Notes: a model not told the origin generated them from the sequence alone. A stretch of 64,000 bases of DNA from Oceanicoccus sp. (GCF_029238675.1 NZ_JAQWFR010000016.1:1-64000); one strand, 5' to 3'; shown: positions 1 to 9,114, numbered from the stretch's first letter. Numbers and translations: made by a program.

Positions 1-2
1 TT

Positions 3-397
3 TGGTGGAGCCGGCGGGAATTGAACCCGCGTCCGTCAGTCCGCTGCTTAGCGCTCTACATGCTTAGATTCCGTCAATTAATTTAGCCGCATTCAGCCCG
101 ACGGGCAGGACGAAATTGGCGATCCTGATTAATGTTTAGCAGATCCACCTCAGGCGCGGCTTCACAACGATCCAGTTCTGAGTGACGGACATTAGCGCGG
201 TACTGGCACCTTGCTAAAGGCCGCTAGCGGACGCATCCACTAGAAGGTACAACAAAAAGCTACTTACGCAGCTAGTTGAGCACCGTAGTTGTCATCGTTG
301 GCAACTAATAGTTTGCAGCTTTGGATTTACGTGATTGGCTACCATCACGGCATGCACACATAAGTTTTGTAACCGGCGTCGAATCCAAATCGGCCCC
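3..397 (-). ncRNA. ssrA: transfer-messenger RNA (tmRNA)
   Basis: tmRNA rescues stalled ribosomes together with SmpB. The 5' end on the minus strand reads GGGGCCGATTTGGATTCGAC, the conserved tmRNA start. The 3' end carries the T-arm (GGTTCAATTC), the acceptor stem and an encoded CCA at 3-5. The tag reading frame at 302-264 encodes ANDDNYGAQLAA followed by TAA, a typical gammaproteobacterial degradation tag ending in LAA. The partner gene smpB lies just upstream on the same strand. The window edge is only two bases beyond the 3' end, so what follows it cannot be seen. Confidence 0.97.
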
Positions 398-416
398 GAA
401 ACTTGTGAACAAGGTA

Positions 417-422
417 ATTGTA
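417..422 (-). promoter_or_regulatory. candidate -10 element of ssrA
   Basis: On the minus strand TACAAT lies about 20 nt upstream of the mature tmRNA 5' end, which suits a precursor trimmed by RNase P. No good -35 hexamer is visible 17 bases further up, so this is tentative. Confidence 0.35.
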
Positions 423-488
423 CACCTGCTGATGATGCATAGGTAGCGGATGGGAGGATTTAGCGGAAAATAACCATAAATGTACAAA

Positions 489-520
489 GGGTGCGGCCAG
501 CCTCGCGCTGGTCCGCACCC
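489..520 (-). terminator. hairpin between smpB and ssrA
   Basis: A 13-bp stem with one bulged base (arms 489-501 and 507-520, five-base loop) lies downstream of smpB on the minus strand. It is followed by TTTGTACATTT, a weak U-rich tract. It probably ends or attenuates smpB transcription before ssrA. A second perfect 12-bp palindrome, CTCCTATAGGAG, lies at 527-538. The rest of the 398-663 gap shows nothing else that I recognise. Confidence 0.45.
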
Positions 521-663
521 CAGGCTCTCCTATAGGAGGGCAATCACGGTAACAAGTACCTCTTTAAATATGGCGTACTTTGACGGGATTTCAACTGTGC
601 CATTAGAGGATTTATGACTTTAAAAAACGCTGTAAATAAATATTTTTGAGGGCTGTTCGGGAG

Positions 664-1140
664 TTAATTGGGGTGGCGCATAATCCGCTGCTTTTGCTTA
701 TCCCAATCCTTGTTCTTCTCTGCCTGGCGCTTATCGTGCTGCTGTTTACCTTTGGCAATACAGATTTCAGCTTTGACTAAGTGGCCCTTCCAGTACAGAG
801 CGGTACAGACACAGGTACGGCCATCTTGCTGGGTTGCTTCCAGTAGTCTGGCTAGCTCCCTTTTATTCAGCAGTAATTTGCGGGTGCGGGTGGGGTCGGT
901 AACGTAGTGAGTGGAAACGGTTTTTAATGGGTTGATATGAGCGCCCAGCAAAAAAGCTTCACCGTCCTTCATTAACACATAGGTATCGGTAATCTGTATT
1001 TCGCCCATGCGCAGGCTTTTGACTTCCCAGCCTTGCAGCTGAACGCCCGCCTCAAACTTCTGTTCAAGGTGATAGTCATGTCGCGCTTTTTTGTTCTGCG
1101 CGATAGTATTGCTGGATTGTTTCGGTTTCTTTTTGCCCAT
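664..1140 (-). CDS. smpB: SsrA-binding protein SmpB
   Basis: SmpB binds tmRNA and delivers it to stalled ribosomes in trans-translation. The 158-residue protein has the family's usual length and its signatures: an N-terminal [20 protein letters not shown] segment, then [15 protein letters not shown] and the basic C-terminal tail [15 protein letters not shown], which enters the ribosomal decoding site. The ATG at 1140 is the natural start. Its neighbour on the same strand is tmRNA itself, a common pairing, so the assignment is secure. Confidence 0.97.
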   Translation of the reverse strand: MGKKKPKQSSNTIAQNKKARHDYHLEQKFEAGVQLQGWEVKSLRMGEIQITDTYVLMKDGEAFLLGAHINPLKTVSTHYVTDPTRTRKLLLNKRELARLLEATQQDGRTCVCTALYWKGHLVKAEICIAKGKQQHDKRQAEKNKDWDKQKQRIMRHPN

Positions 1141-1235
1141 AGCGGCGCATTATAGCGGTTGTCGCTGGTAAAGCGTAATGGTCTGGGTTAAAAAGAGGCT
1201 TCATATCGACTAAAAAAGATTGAATAAAAAGCTAA

Positions 1236-2618
1236 ATGAATAATCATTATAAATCCAGGCGCCGGGGGTGGCGTCGCAGTTGGTCGTTTGTGGCGGCAAC
1301 CACTGGCGCGACTATCGGTTTGGGTAATCTTTGGAAGTTTTCTTACCTCGCTGGTGAGAATGGCGGCGCGGCCTTTGTATTGGCCTATTTAATCTGCATT
1401 GTGGTGGTGGCGATGCCGGTAATGATTGCCGAGGTGGTGTTGGGCAGTCGCGGTCGGTCTAACCCTGTGAGCACAATGCAGGATGTGAGCCTTGAGGCTG
1501 GAGCCTCATCATCCTGGCAGCTGATCGGCTGGTTGGGTTGTATTGCGGGTTTATTGGTGCTGTCTTATTACAGTGTGATCGCTGGCTGGAGCTTTGCCTA
1601 TGTGGGTAAGCTGTTAGGAGGAGAGTTTGTTGCCGCCAGTGCCCAGTTGTCGGGGGATATGTTTAACAATCTATTGGCGGCTCCGGCTTTGCTGATGCAG
1701 TGGCAGGCGTTTTTCCTTTTAAGTATTTTATTAGTCGTGGCCCTGGGTGTCCGCAAAGGTATCTCTGTAGCGGCTCGCTTATTAATACCGCTGTTGCTTG
1801 TTATGCTTATTGCCCTGGCGATTTACAGCTCTCAAGTGGGTGATTTTAAAGCTGCCGCTGAGTTTCTATTTCAGCCAGATTTTTCAGCGTTAAATCAGCA
1901 AGCCTTACTCGATGCTTTGGGTCATGCCTTTTTTACTTTGAGTATTGGGGTGGGGGCGATGATGGCCTACGGTGCCTATGTGCCTGACCAGCGTTCGATT
2001 ACTGGTATGGTTTCGACTGTGGTGTTGATGGATACACTAGTGTCTGTGTTGGCCGGTTTGGCCATTTTCCCCTTAGTATTTAGCTTAAATATGGCACCGG
2101 CTATGGGGCCGGGGTTAATGTTTGTGGCCATGCCCTATGGCTTTGGTAATATGATTTACGGCAATTATTTTGGTGCGCTGTTTTTTGTGATGGTTTCATT
2201 GGCAGCAATAACCTCCGGCGTTGCCCTGCTTGAGCCCGCCACTGTCTGGCTGGCACAGCAGTTTCGCTGGTGGCGACCCGTCGCCGCTGTGGTGATGGTG
2301 TTAGTGGTTTGGTTACTGGGCCTGGCGACGATTTTCTCCTTTAATATCTGGCAGGATATCGACCTGTTTGGCATGTCGGTGTTTAGCTTTCTGGATTTTG
2401 TGACGGCTAATTTGATGTTGCCGGTGGGTGGTTTCATGACGGCAATCTTTGTCGGCTGGGTGATGCGCAAAGAAGTTCTGCGTGATGAATTATATGTTGA
2501 AAGCCGGCAGATTTTTTCGCTTTGGCATTGGCTTTTGCGGTATATTGCCGCGCCCGGTGTGTTAGTGGTGTTTTTATGGTCACTTTCCCCATGGCTAAAA
2601 AACCTGTTTATTGAATAA
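1236..2618 (+). CDS. sodium-dependent transporter, NSS/SNF family
   Basis: This is a 460-residue multi-pass membrane protein of the neurotransmitter:sodium symporter family (LeuT fold). The N-terminal motif WSFVAATTGATIGLGNLWKF corresponds to the TM1 unwound region that binds sodium and substrate in this family. About 11-12 hydrophobic segments follow. Bacterial members usually import amino acids, but the substrate cannot be read from sequence. It lies divergent from smpB and 12 bp upstream of ratA, so it may be co-transcribed with ratA-rnfH. No strong ribosome-binding site precedes the ATG. Confidence 0.88.
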   Translation: MNNHYKSRRRGWRRSWSFVAATTGATIGLGNLWKFSYLAGENGGAAFVLAYLICIVVVAMPVMIAEVVLGSRGRSNPVSTMQDVSLEAGASSSWQLIGWLGCIAGLLVLSYYSVIAGWSFAYVGKLLGGEFVAASAQLSGDMFNNLLAAPALLMQWQAFFLLSILLVVALGVRKGISVAARLLIPLLLVMLIALAIYSSQVGDFKAAAEFLFQPDFSALNQQALLDALGHAFFTLSIGVGAMMAYGAYVPDQRSITGMVSTVVLMDTLVSVLAGLAIFPLVFSLNMAPAMGPGLMFVAMPYGFGNMIYGNYFGALFFVMVSLAAITSGVALLEPATVWLAQQFRWWRPVAAVVMVLVVWLLGLATIFSFNIWQDIDLFGMSVFSFLDFVTANLMLPVGGFMTAIFVGWVMRKEVLRDELYVESRQIFSLWHWLLRYIAAPGVLVVFLWSLSPWLKNLFIE

Positions 2619-2630
2619 AGGTATTGAGCT

Positions 2631-3080
2631 ATGACCGACATTAATCGCAGTGCCTTATTGCCTTATGCGGCGGATAGAGTCTATACGTTAATCAATGATA
2701 TCTCTGCCTATCCCCAGTATATGGATGGCTGTGTCGGCACCGAGATATTAGCGCAGGGTGAGGATGAGCAGGGTGAGTTTATGGAGGCCCGGCTGGATTT
2801 ATCCAAGGCGGGTTTGCGTCATAGCCTGACCACCCGCAATCGTTTGCAGCGACCGACAACCGTTAAGATGGCCCTGGTTGATGGCCCTTTTGATGATTTT
2901 GCCGGGATTTGGACAGTTCAGCCCTTGAGTGATTCTGCCTGCAAGGTAAGCTTAGAGCTCAGGTTTACAATAACAAATAAGCTATTAAACATGGCGGCCA
3001 AAACCTTGTTTAATCCCATGGCAGATAATTTGGTAGATGCCCTGGTTAAAAGAGCCCATGATTTACACCAGAGTGAGTAA
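2631..3080 (+). CDS. ratA: RatA-family START/coenzyme Q-binding protein
   Basis: This 149-residue protein belongs to the polyketide cyclase/START-like RatA family. The N-terminus MTDINRSALLPYAADRVYTLINDI and the later LDLSKAGLRHSLTTRN segment are typical. E. coli RatA was described as a toxin blocking 70S assembly; related Coq10 proteins bind ubiquinone, and the physiological role is debated. The neighbouring rnfH at 14 bp downstream is the conserved partner, and smpB nearby matches the usual gammaproteobacterial arrangement. Confidence 0.9.
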   Translation: MTDINRSALLPYAADRVYTLINDISAYPQYMDGCVGTEILAQGEDEQGEFMEARLDLSKAGLRHSLTTRNRLQRPTTVKMALVDGPFDDFAGIWTVQPLSDSACKVSLELRFTITNKLLNMAAKTLFNPMADNLVDALVKRAHDLHQSE

Positions 3081-3094
3081 CGAGTTAAGTTCCT

Positions 3095-3415
3095 ATGAGC
3101 GATGAGATGATTAATGTCGAGGTGTCTTACGCCTTGCCCAATAAACAGCAGATTATTGCGCTTGAAGTCGCGGAAGGCACTACGGTCTATGGTGCGGCTG
3201 AAGAGTCCGGGATTGCCGGTCAATTTTCGGATTTGGATTTAGCCTCGGCAAAAATGGGTGTTTTTGGTAAAGCAGTACCCAAACCAAAACAGGAGCTGGT
3301 TAAGGCGGGGGATCGTGTTGAGATTTATCGTCCGTTAATCGCCGACCCTAAAGAGGTACGCAAGGCGCGGGCGGCTAAGGTTAAAGCAGAAAAAAAAGCG
3401 GCTAAAGAGTCTTAG
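3095..3415 (+). CDS. rnfH: RnfH family ubiquitin-like protein
   Basis: A 106-residue small beta-grasp protein that usually follows ratA. The motif VEVSYALPNKQQIIALEV starts the domain, and GDRVEIYRPLIADPKEVRKARA is the hallmark RnfH C-terminus. A lysine/alanine-rich tail ends the protein. The molecular function is not established. Its TAG stop overlaps the TAA stop of convergent bamE at 3412-3415. Confidence 0.93.
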   Translation: MSDEMINVEVSYALPNKQQIIALEVAEGTTVYGAAEESGIAGQFSDLDLASAKMGVFGKAVPKPKQELVKAGDRVEIYRPLIADPKEVRKARAAKVKAEKKAAKES

Positions 3416-3789
3416 CCTTCTTTTTCAGCAGACTGCTGTGCTTGCTCGGTAATTGCCGTAGGGACAAAATCACCAGTGAAGTAATCCAGCCTATCGGCTT
3501 TAAAGAAGATGGTCATTCGTTGTTCTTTGTGCAGCTCGTCACCACGTCGGATGTTATAGATATAATCCCAGCGCTTGGCATTAAAAGAGTCTTTAATTAG
3601 CGGGCTACCCATAATATATTCTACCTGGTCTTTAGACATACCGGGCTTTAGCTGGTCGACCATTTCCTGGGTGATGACATTCCCCTGTTCAACGGTGATT
3701 TTATATACCCCTGGAAATTGCAGGGTACTACAGGCCCCAAGCAGGCTGCTGATGGCAAGCAGGGCGACAATAAAAATATATTTTGGCAT
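3412..3789 (-). CDS. bamE: outer membrane assembly lipoprotein BamE
   Basis: BamE is an accessory lipoprotein of the BAM complex that inserts beta-barrel proteins in the outer membrane. The 125-residue precursor has a signal peptide ending in the lipobox LLGAC with the lipidated cysteine at residue 20. The SmpA/OmlA domain follows, with LKPGMSKDQVEYIMGSPLI and RWDYIYNIRRG being the recognisable stretches. It is divergent from fur, the common bamE(omlA)-fur arrangement. It ends tail-to-tail with rnfH. Confidence 0.95.
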   Translation of the reverse strand: MPKYIFIVALLAISSLLGACSTLQFPGVYKITVEQGNVITQEMVDQLKPGMSKDQVEYIMGSPLIKDSFNAKRWDYIYNIRRGDELHKEQRMTIFFKADRLDYFTGDFVPTAITEQAQQSAEKEG

Positions 3790-3861
3790 TTGGCTTTCAC
3801 TCTATTACTGTGACGTGGATAATACCCCAAACAATTCTTTAACGCTAAGGCGGTCTTCAAT

Positions 3862-4275
3862 ATGGCAGTGGAAAATCAGGAACTACGGAAAGCGGGCTTA
3901 AAAGTCACTTTGCCAAGGGTAAAGATTTTGCAGCTAATGGAGCAGGCAGAAGAGGACAATCATCATCTGAGTGCTGAGGATGTGTACAAGTCGCTGCTGG
4001 AAGCGGGTGAAGATGTGGGTCTGGCCACGGTTTACCGGGTATTAACCCAGTTTGAAACCGCAGGTTTAGTGGTGCGTCATAACTTTGAAGGTGGCCATTC
4101 TGTCTTCGAAATGGCCAAAGGTGATCACCATGACCATATGGTTTGTCTTGAAACCAATCAGGTTATTGAGTTTGTTGACGATGTGATTGAGCAGCGCCAG
4201 CATCAACTGGCCGAAGAGCAGGGTTTTGAGATTGTTGACCATAGTTTGGTGCTTTACGTAAAACCCAAAAAATAA
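3862..4275 (+). CDS. fur: ferric uptake regulator Fur
   Basis: This is an iron-responsive repressor of 137 residues. The N-terminal winged helix includes LRKAGLKVTLPRVKILQLME and VYRVLTQFETAGLV. The metal site HHDHMVC begins the dimerisation domain. Only one cysteine of the E. coli C92-x-x-C95 pair is present (CLET), and there is no C-terminal Cys pair. This resembles the Pseudomonas type, which does without a structural Cys4 zinc site. The gene is divergent from bamE; I see no convincing Fur box in the 72-bp intergenic space. Confidence 0.95.
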   Translation: MAVENQELRKAGLKVTLPRVKILQLMEQAEEDNHHLSAEDVYKSLLEAGEDVGLATVYRVLTQFETAGLVVRHNFEGGHSVFEMAKGDHHDHMVCLETNQVIEFVDDVIEQRQHQLAEEQGFEIVDHSLVLYVKPKK

Positions 4276-4293
4276 CCCTATTCCAAAAACCCT

Positions 4294-4340
4294 CCGTCAT
4301 TCCCGCCCCCGAGTGCATTTGTCGGGGGCGGGAATGACGG
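4294..4340. repeat. palindromic GTCATTCCCGC-family repeat, copy 1
   Basis: A perfect 19-bp inverted repeat (4294-4312 and 4322-4340) with a nine-base loop, arms beginning CCGTCATTCCCGC. It fills the fur/recN convergent gap and ends five bases before the recN stop codon. The stem is GC-rich enough to act as a bidirectional hairpin. Confidence 0.85.
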
Positions 4341-4344
4341 GCGG

Positions 4345-6006
4345 TTAGTGCGACAACATCTCCTTAGCGTGGGCCAGGGACTGATCGGTAATCGCAATCC
4401 CCCCCAGCATGCGAGCAATTTCCTCAATTTTCTTTTTGTCGCTAAGCTGCTCCAGCTTGGTACTAACGCTTTTCTTGCTGGCGGTTTTGCTGACATAAAG
4501 ATGCTGGTGCCCTTTGGAGGCCACTTGAGCCTGGTGGGTTACGCATAATACCTGCCCGCGATCACCCAGCTCCTGTAGTAAGTTACCCACCACCTCAGCT
4601 ACCGCACCACCAATACCCACATCGACTTCATCAAATACCAGGGTAGGTATGGCACTGGTTTTGGCAGTAATCACCTGAATGGCGAGGCTGATTCTGGATA
4701 GCTCACCACCTGAAGCAATTTTGGAAAGAGCCGCAGGTTCCTGCCCCGGGTTTGTGCTAACTAAAAAGGCAATATCTTCATTGCCGTTAGCATGAGGTGC
4801 ATTATCAGTTCGGGCTGCCAGATCAATACTAAAACTACAGTTAGCCATAGCGAGCTGTTCTAGCTGAGCTTCCACTTGTTTCTGTAACTTTTTAGCAGCA
4901 GTTTTACGCTTCTTGCTAAGCTTCGCAGCTAGCTGTTGGTATTGTTGTTCTGTCTCGGCAAGCTGCTGTTGCAGTTGCTCAATTTCTTCATCACTACCTG
5001 CAATACTGGTCAATTCATCTTGCAGGCCCTGGTGTAATTCAGGCAATTGCGTCGGTTGAATATGGTGCTTGCGGGCGATGTCATAGACGGTGCTAAGGCG
5101 ATTCTCTACAACATGTAAACGCTCTGGGTCCAGCTCAAAGCTATCCAAGTGATGTTGCAGTTCGTTATTGGCTTCTTCGGCTTGGATCAATGCGCTACTT
5201 AATAATTGCGACGCTTCATCGAGTGATTGGCTTTTAACGGGAATATCACCTAGTGAGCGCAGGGCCTGATTTAAAATACTAACCACGTTCAGTTCGCCTT
5301 CACTGCAAAGAGCGATTGTGTGCTGGCAAGCTTGCTGAATCTGTTCACCATTGGCGAGTTGTTTTTGTTCTTGCTCTAATTTTTCCAGTTCGCCATCGAT
5401 GAGTTCAAGGTTATTCAGTTCATCAACCTGATAACCTAGCAGTTGAGCCCGAGCGCTTTGCTCGGTGCGGTTGCACTCTAGTGTATTGAGCCGCTGTTGT
5501 GTTTGTTGAAATTGTTTAGCAATGATTTTCAAGTTAGCGGTACTGTCACCTAGTCCCGCAAATTCATCGAGCAGGCGGCGTTGCTGGTCTTTTTTAAGCA
5601 ATGATTGGTGGGCGTGCTGGCTATGAATATCAATCAGCATTTCGCCAAGAGATTTTAGGTCTTGCAGGGTGACAGGGCGGCCATTGATATAACCGCGAGA
5701 GCGGCCTTCTTTGGTAATGACTCGACGAAGCAGGCAATCGCTGCCATCCAGTAAGTCATGTTCTTGCAGCCAGCTTGTGGCGTCTTTGATATCGGAAATA
5801 TCAAAACGCGCATGGATGTCGGCGCGTTCTGTGCCGCTGCGGACTATGCCAGCATCCGCTCTATCGCCCAGTGCCAGCCCCAGTGCATCCAGCATAATCG
5901 ATTTACCGGCACCGGTTTCGCCGGTAATTACGGTCATACCCCGATTAAATTCCATCTCAAGTTCGGAGGCAATGGCAAAGTTATTCACACTGAGATCGAC
6001 TAACAT
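4345..6006 (-). CDS. recN: DNA repair protein RecN
   Basis: RecN is an SMC-like ATPase acting in recombinational double-strand break repair. The 553-residue length equals that of E. coli RecN. The Walker A motif GETGAGKS lies near residue 35, a long Gln/Leu/Glu-rich coiled-coil region fills the middle, and the signature LASGGELSRISLAIQ-type segment and Walker B (TLVFDEVDVGIGG) lie in the C-terminal third. The promoter region carries LexA boxes, so it should be SOS-induced. The nadK gene often found upstream is absent here. Confidence 0.96.
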   Translation of the reverse strand: MLVDLSVNNFAIASELEMEFNRGMTVITGETGAGKSIMLDALGLALGDRADAGIVRSGTERADIHARFDISDIKDATSWLQEHDLLDGSDCLLRRVITKEGRSRGYINGRPVTLQDLKSLGEMLIDIHSQHAHQSLLKKDQQRRLLDEFAGLGDSTANLKIIAKQFQQTQQRLNTLECNRTEQSARAQLLGYQVDELNNLELIDGELEKLEQEQKQLANGEQIQQACQHTIALCSEGELNVVSILNQALRSLGDIPVKSQSLDEASQLLSSALIQAEEANNELQHHLDSFELDPERLHVVENRLSTVYDIARKHHIQPTQLPELHQGLQDELTSIAGSDEEIEQLQQQLAETEQQYQQLAAKLSKKRKTAAKKLQKQVEAQLEQLAMANCSFSIDLAARTDNAPHANGNEDIAFLVSTNPGQEPAALSKIASGGELSRISLAIQVITAKTSAIPTLVFDEVDVGIGGAVAEVVGNLLQELGDRGQVLCVTHQAQVASKGHQHLYVSKTASKKSVSTKLEQLSDKKKIEEIARMLGGIAITDQSLAHAKEMLSH

Positions 6007-6022
6007 GGCTGCTTTCCATTAT

Positions 6023-6038
6023 CTGTTTATTTGTACAG
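6023..6038 (-). promoter_or_regulatory. LexA (SOS) box of recN
   Basis: The 16-mer CTGTACAAATAAACAG on the minus strand fits CTGT-N8-ACAG and ends 17 bp before the recN ATG. A second, half-conserved box (CTGTATATACAACCAT) lies at 6043-6058 on the minus strand. Both overlap or adjoin the candidate promoter, so repression by LexA is likely. Confidence 0.8.
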
Positions 6039-6039
6039 T

Positions 6040-6069
6040 ATTATGGTTGTATATACAGTGGTTTGTCCA
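6040..6069 (-). promoter_or_regulatory. candidate sigma-70 promoter of recN
   Basis: On the minus strand TGGACA (6069-6064) and CATAAT (6045-6040) are separated by 18 bp. The half LexA box lies in the spacer and the good LexA box just downstream, a placement typical of SOS promoters. Confidence 0.5.
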
Positions 6070-6087
6070 GTGCCTTTTTCAAGCCTG

Positions 6088-6114
6088 TGTCATTCCCGCG
6101 CAGGCGGGAATCCA
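6088..6114. repeat. GTCATTCCCGC-family repeat, copy 2 (single arm)
   Basis: One arm only, TGTCATTCCCGCGCAGGCGG continuing GAATCCAG, which itself folds as a short hairpin (CCCGCG..GGCGGG). No opposite arm is found within the following 150 bases. It lies between the recN promoter and the grpE promoter in the 373-bp gap 6007-6379. Confidence 0.75.
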
Positions 6115-6303
6115 GGCTGCGCTGATACCAGGTGTTATCGGCCCACTCCTATGCTCTATGAGCAGTTTATCCCGATGGTGGATATCACCGCACAAACCCT
6201 CAGCGTGGCCCTGAAAAAGTCATAATTCTCACCGCTTTTACTTAATTTAAGTCATTGAATTATATGTAAAAATCAATTCTGTAATAACTCCTTAATTATT
6301 TCC

Positions 6304-6331
6304 CTTGAATTGCCTTGCTATGCCCCCATAT
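6304..6331 (+). promoter_or_regulatory. sigma-32 heat-shock promoter of grpE
   Basis: CTTGAA at 6304-6309 and CCCCATAT at 6324-6331 are separated by 14 bp. This is an essentially perfect match to the RpoH consensus (CTTGAA-N13-15-CCCCATnT) and lies about 49 bp upstream of the grpE start codon. Confidence 0.85.
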
Positions 6332-6379
6332 AGCAGGTCAGTGAAGATATTGGCCAGACAGTAAAAACCGGAGAACGCA

Positions 6380-6985
6380 GTGTCCAACGAAGAAACCATT
6401 AACCCTGATCTTGAAAGCGCTGAGCAGTCAACAGAGGAGCTTGTTGAAGAAACGCAAGCCACAGAAGAGGTTGCGCAAGCCGCTGAAGAGGGTCCAGGCC
6501 CTGAAGCTCAAATTGAGGCACTTCAAGACGAATTGACAAAAACCAAAGACGACGCCCTGAGAACCCTGGCTGATGCCCAGAATATCAAGCGTCGTGCCGA
6601 AGGTGAGATCGATAAGGCGCGCAAATTCGCCCTGGAAAAATTTGCCTCTGAATTATTGGGTGTTGCCGATAATCTTGAGCGCGCTCTGGAAGCCGCTGAT
6701 ACGGATAACGAAGCCGTTAAGCCTCTGGCTGAAGGCGTTGAGTTAACGCAAAAAACGCTGGTTGATGCACTGGCCAAATTTAATGTTAAGCAGCTAGACC
6801 CGGTTGGCGAACCCTTCGACCCGCAGTTTCATCAGGCGATGTCGATGGTAGAAAACCCCGACGTGGAACCTAACACCGTCACACTGGTGATGCAGAAAGG
6901 CTATACCTTGAATGAGCGCCTATTGCGCCCAGCCATGGTGATGGTATCCAAGGCTGCAGCCGGTTCTATCGACGAAAACGCATAA
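6380..6985 (+). CDS. grpE: nucleotide exchange factor GrpE
   Basis: GrpE releases ADP from DnaK. The 201-residue protein starts at a GTG preceded by GGAG, with an acidic N-terminal extension of about 45 residues. A coiled coil ([20 protein letters not shown]) follows, then the GrpE core with [19 protein letters not shown] and the C-terminal beta wing containing [18 protein letters not shown]. The gene opens the grpE-dnaK-dnaJ block under a sigma-32 promoter. Confidence 0.96.
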   Translation: MSNEETINPDLESAEQSTEELVEETQATEEVAQAAEEGPGPEAQIEALQDELTKTKDDALRTLADAQNIKRRAEGEIDKARKFALEKFASELLGVADNLERALEAADTDNEAVKPLAEGVELTQKTLVDALAKFNVKQLDPVGEPFDPQFHQAMSMVENPDVEPNTVTLVMQKGYTLNERLLRPAMVMVSKAAAGSIDENA

Positions 6986-7010
6986 ATAGTAAGCACATAG
7001 CCGGTGTGGA

Positions 7011-7038
7011 CTTGAAATGATCAAATTCGCACCAATAT
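7011..7038 (+). promoter_or_regulatory. possible second sigma-32 promoter before dnaK
   Basis: CTTGAA (7011-7016) and ACCAATAT (7031-7038, six of eight matches to CCCCATAT) are spaced by 14 bp. The site is in the 144-bp grpE-dnaK gap. It is weaker than the grpE promoter but may boost dnaK separately. Confidence 0.4.
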
Positions 7039-7129
7039 ACAGAATCATCTAACGAAACAATTTATACAAACAACTGAATTTAAAGCATTGATTGGCCTTA
7101 GCGGCCAGTTGAAAACTGGAGAAAGAACA

Positions 7130-9058
7130 ATGGGTAAAATCATCGGTATCGATTTAGGCACCACAAACTCATGTGTTGCTGTACTAGACGGCGACAGCAG
7201 CAAGATCATTGAGAATGCTGAAGGCGATCGCACCACCCCTTCAATCATTGGTTACACCGATGATGGTGAAATCCTGGTAGGCCAGAGCGCCAAGCGCCAG
7301 GCCGTTACCAACCCTACTAACACTTTGTATGCGGTTAAGCGTTTAATCGGTCGTAAATTTAAAGACGATGTTGTGCAAAAAGATATCGCTATGGTTCCTT
7401 ACACCATTTCCGCCGCCGACAATGGCGACGCATGGGTTGAAGCTCGCGGTGAGCAAATGGCACCGCCACAGGTGTCTGCTGAAATCCTGATGAAAATGAA
7501 AAAGACCGCTGAAGAATATCTTGGTGAGCCAGTCACAGAAGCGGTCGTTACCGTTCCTGCTTACTTCAATGACTCACAGCGTCAGGCCACTAAAGATGCC
7601 GGTAAAATCGCAGGTCTCGAAGTAAAACGTATTATCAACGAGCCAACCGCTGCGGCACTAGCCTACGGTATGGACAAAGCTAAAGGCGACCACACTATCG
7701 CGGTATACGATTTAGGTGGCGGTACTTTTGATATTTCTGTTATTGAAATTGCAGAAGTCGATGGCGAACACCAGTTCGAAGTACTGTCTACCAACGGTGA
7801 TACTTTCCTGGGTGGTGAAGATTTCGACTTACGTTTAATTGATTATCTGGCAGAAGAATTCCAGAAAGAAAACAGTATGGATCTTAAAGGTGATCCACTG
7901 GCGATGCAGCGTTTAAAAGAAGCTGCGGAAAAAGCCAAGATCGAATTGTCTTCTTCACAGCAAACTGAAGTTAACCTGCCATACATTACTGCCGATGCTT
8001 CAGGTCCTAAGCACTTGGTTGTAAAAATGACTCGTGCCAAGCTGGAGTCTTTGGTTGAAGACCTGGTTGCTAAATCTTTAGAGCCATTAAAAGTGGCGTT
8101 ACAAGATGCCGACCTTTCTACCAGCGAAATCGACGATGTTATTCTGGTTGGTGGCCAGACGCGTATGCCTTTAGTACAAGCTAAGGTTGCTGAGTTCTTT
8201 GGTAAAGAGCCACGTAAAGATGTTAACCCTGATGAAGCGGTTGCCATGGGCGCAGCGATTCAAGGCGGTGTATTAAGCGGCGACGTTAAAGACGTATTGC
8301 TGTTAGACGTAACACCCCTAACTTTAGGTATCGAAACAATGGGTGGTGTTGCCACGGCATTGATTGAGAAAAACACCACGATTCCTACTAAGAAATCGCA
8401 GATTTTCTCAACCGCTGAAGACAATCAATCAGCTGTTACCATCCATGTTGTTCAGGGTGAGCGTAAACAAGCCTCTGGTAACAAATCACTGGGTCGTTTT
8501 GACTTGGCAGACATTCCGCCGTCACCACGCGGTATGCCACAAATCGAAGTAACCTTTGATTTGGATGCCAACGGTATCTTGCATGTAGGTGCAAAAGATA
8601 AGGCGACAGGTAAAGAACAGTCTATCCGTATTACCGCTTCTTCCGGTTTATCGGATGATGAAATCGAGTCAATGGTACAGGATGCCGAAGCTAACGCTGA
8701 AGCCGATAAGCAGTTTGAAGAATTAGTCACTGCCCGTAATACTCTGGAAGGCTTAATTAATGCTACTAAGAAAACTTTAGAAGAAGCCGGTGACAAAGCT
8801 TCTGCTGAAGAGAAAGCAGCCATTGAAACTGCGGTTAAAGAAGCCGAAGAAGTGGTAGCTGGCGACGATAAAGCAGCGATGGAAGCAGCAACGCAAAAAC
8901 TAACTGAAGCTTCTGGTCCACTGGCTCAAAAGATGTATGAAGAGCAAGCAGCTCAAGCACAGGCGGAAGGCGGTGCTGAAGCACAGCAAGACGATGGCGC
9001 CGCAGGCGACGACGTTGTTGATGCCGAGTTTGAAGAAGTTAAAGAAGACAATAAGTAA
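7130..9058 (+). CDS. dnaK: molecular chaperone DnaK (Hsp70)
   Basis: This is an ATP-dependent chaperone of 642 residues. The chosen ATG at 7130 gives the canonical start [18 protein letters not shown] and is preceded by a GGAG ribosome-binding site; an in-frame upstream ATG at 7088 would add 14 unrelated residues. The nucleotide-binding domain shows [16 protein letters not shown] and the linker region [16 protein letters not shown]. The substrate domain is followed by a helical lid and a Gln/Ala/Asp-rich tail ending [10 protein letters not shown]. Confidence 0.98.
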   Translation: MGKIIGIDLGTTNSCVAVLDGDSSKIIENAEGDRTTPSIIGYTDDGEILVGQSAKRQAVTNPTNTLYAVKRLIGRKFKDDVVQKDIAMVPYTISAADNGDAWVEARGEQMAPPQVSAEILMKMKKTAEEYLGEPVTEAVVTVPAYFNDSQRQATKDAGKIAGLEVKRIINEPTAAALAYGMDKAKGDHTIAVYDLGGGTFDISVIEIAEVDGEHQFEVLSTNGDTFLGGEDFDLRLIDYLAEEFQKENSMDLKGDPLAMQRLKEAAEKAKIELSSSQQTEVNLPYITADASGPKHLVVKMTRAKLESLVEDLVAKSLEPLKVALQDADLSTSEIDDVILVGGQTRMPLVQAKVAEFFGKEPRKDVNPDEAVAMGAAIQGGVLSGDVKDVLLLDVTPLTLGIETMGGVATALIEKNTTIPTKKSQIFSTAEDNQSAVTIHVVQGERKQASGNKSLGRFDLADIPPSPRGMPQIEVTFDLDANGILHVGAKDKATGKEQSIRITASSGLSDDEIESMVQDAEANAEADKQFEELVTARNTLEGLINATKKTLEEAGDKASAEEKAAIETAVKEAEEVVAGDDKAAMEAATQKLTEASGPLAQKMYEEQAAQAQAEGGAEAQQDDGAAGDDVVDAEFEEVKEDNK

Positions 9059-9064
9059 CTCATC

Positions 9065-9114
9065 GTCGTTCCCGCGAAGGCGGGAACCTAGACTCCCGCC
9101 TTCGCGGGAGTGAC
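9065..9114. repeat. GTCATTCCCGC-family repeat, copy 3
   Basis: Two inverted arms, GTTCCCGCGAAGGCGGGAAC and CTCCCGCCTTCGCGGGAG, each itself a hairpin, lie immediately after dnaK. The centre is CTAGA. A smaller, related hairpin (CGCGGGA-CTAG-TTCCCGCG) follows at about 9130-9148. Together they may act as a stabilising or terminating 3' structure for dnaK mRNA. Confidence 0.8.

Noticed and set aside
305-487. 60-codon minus-strand frame over the tmRNA 5' end
   Set aside because: It overlaps conserved tmRNA sequence and has no plausible protein features.
6031-6225. 64-codon plus-strand frame between recN and grpE
   Set aside because: Its middle is the repeat element (HSRAGGNPG), there is no ribosome-binding site, and no family similarity is seen. 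The nadK gene often found here is truly absent.
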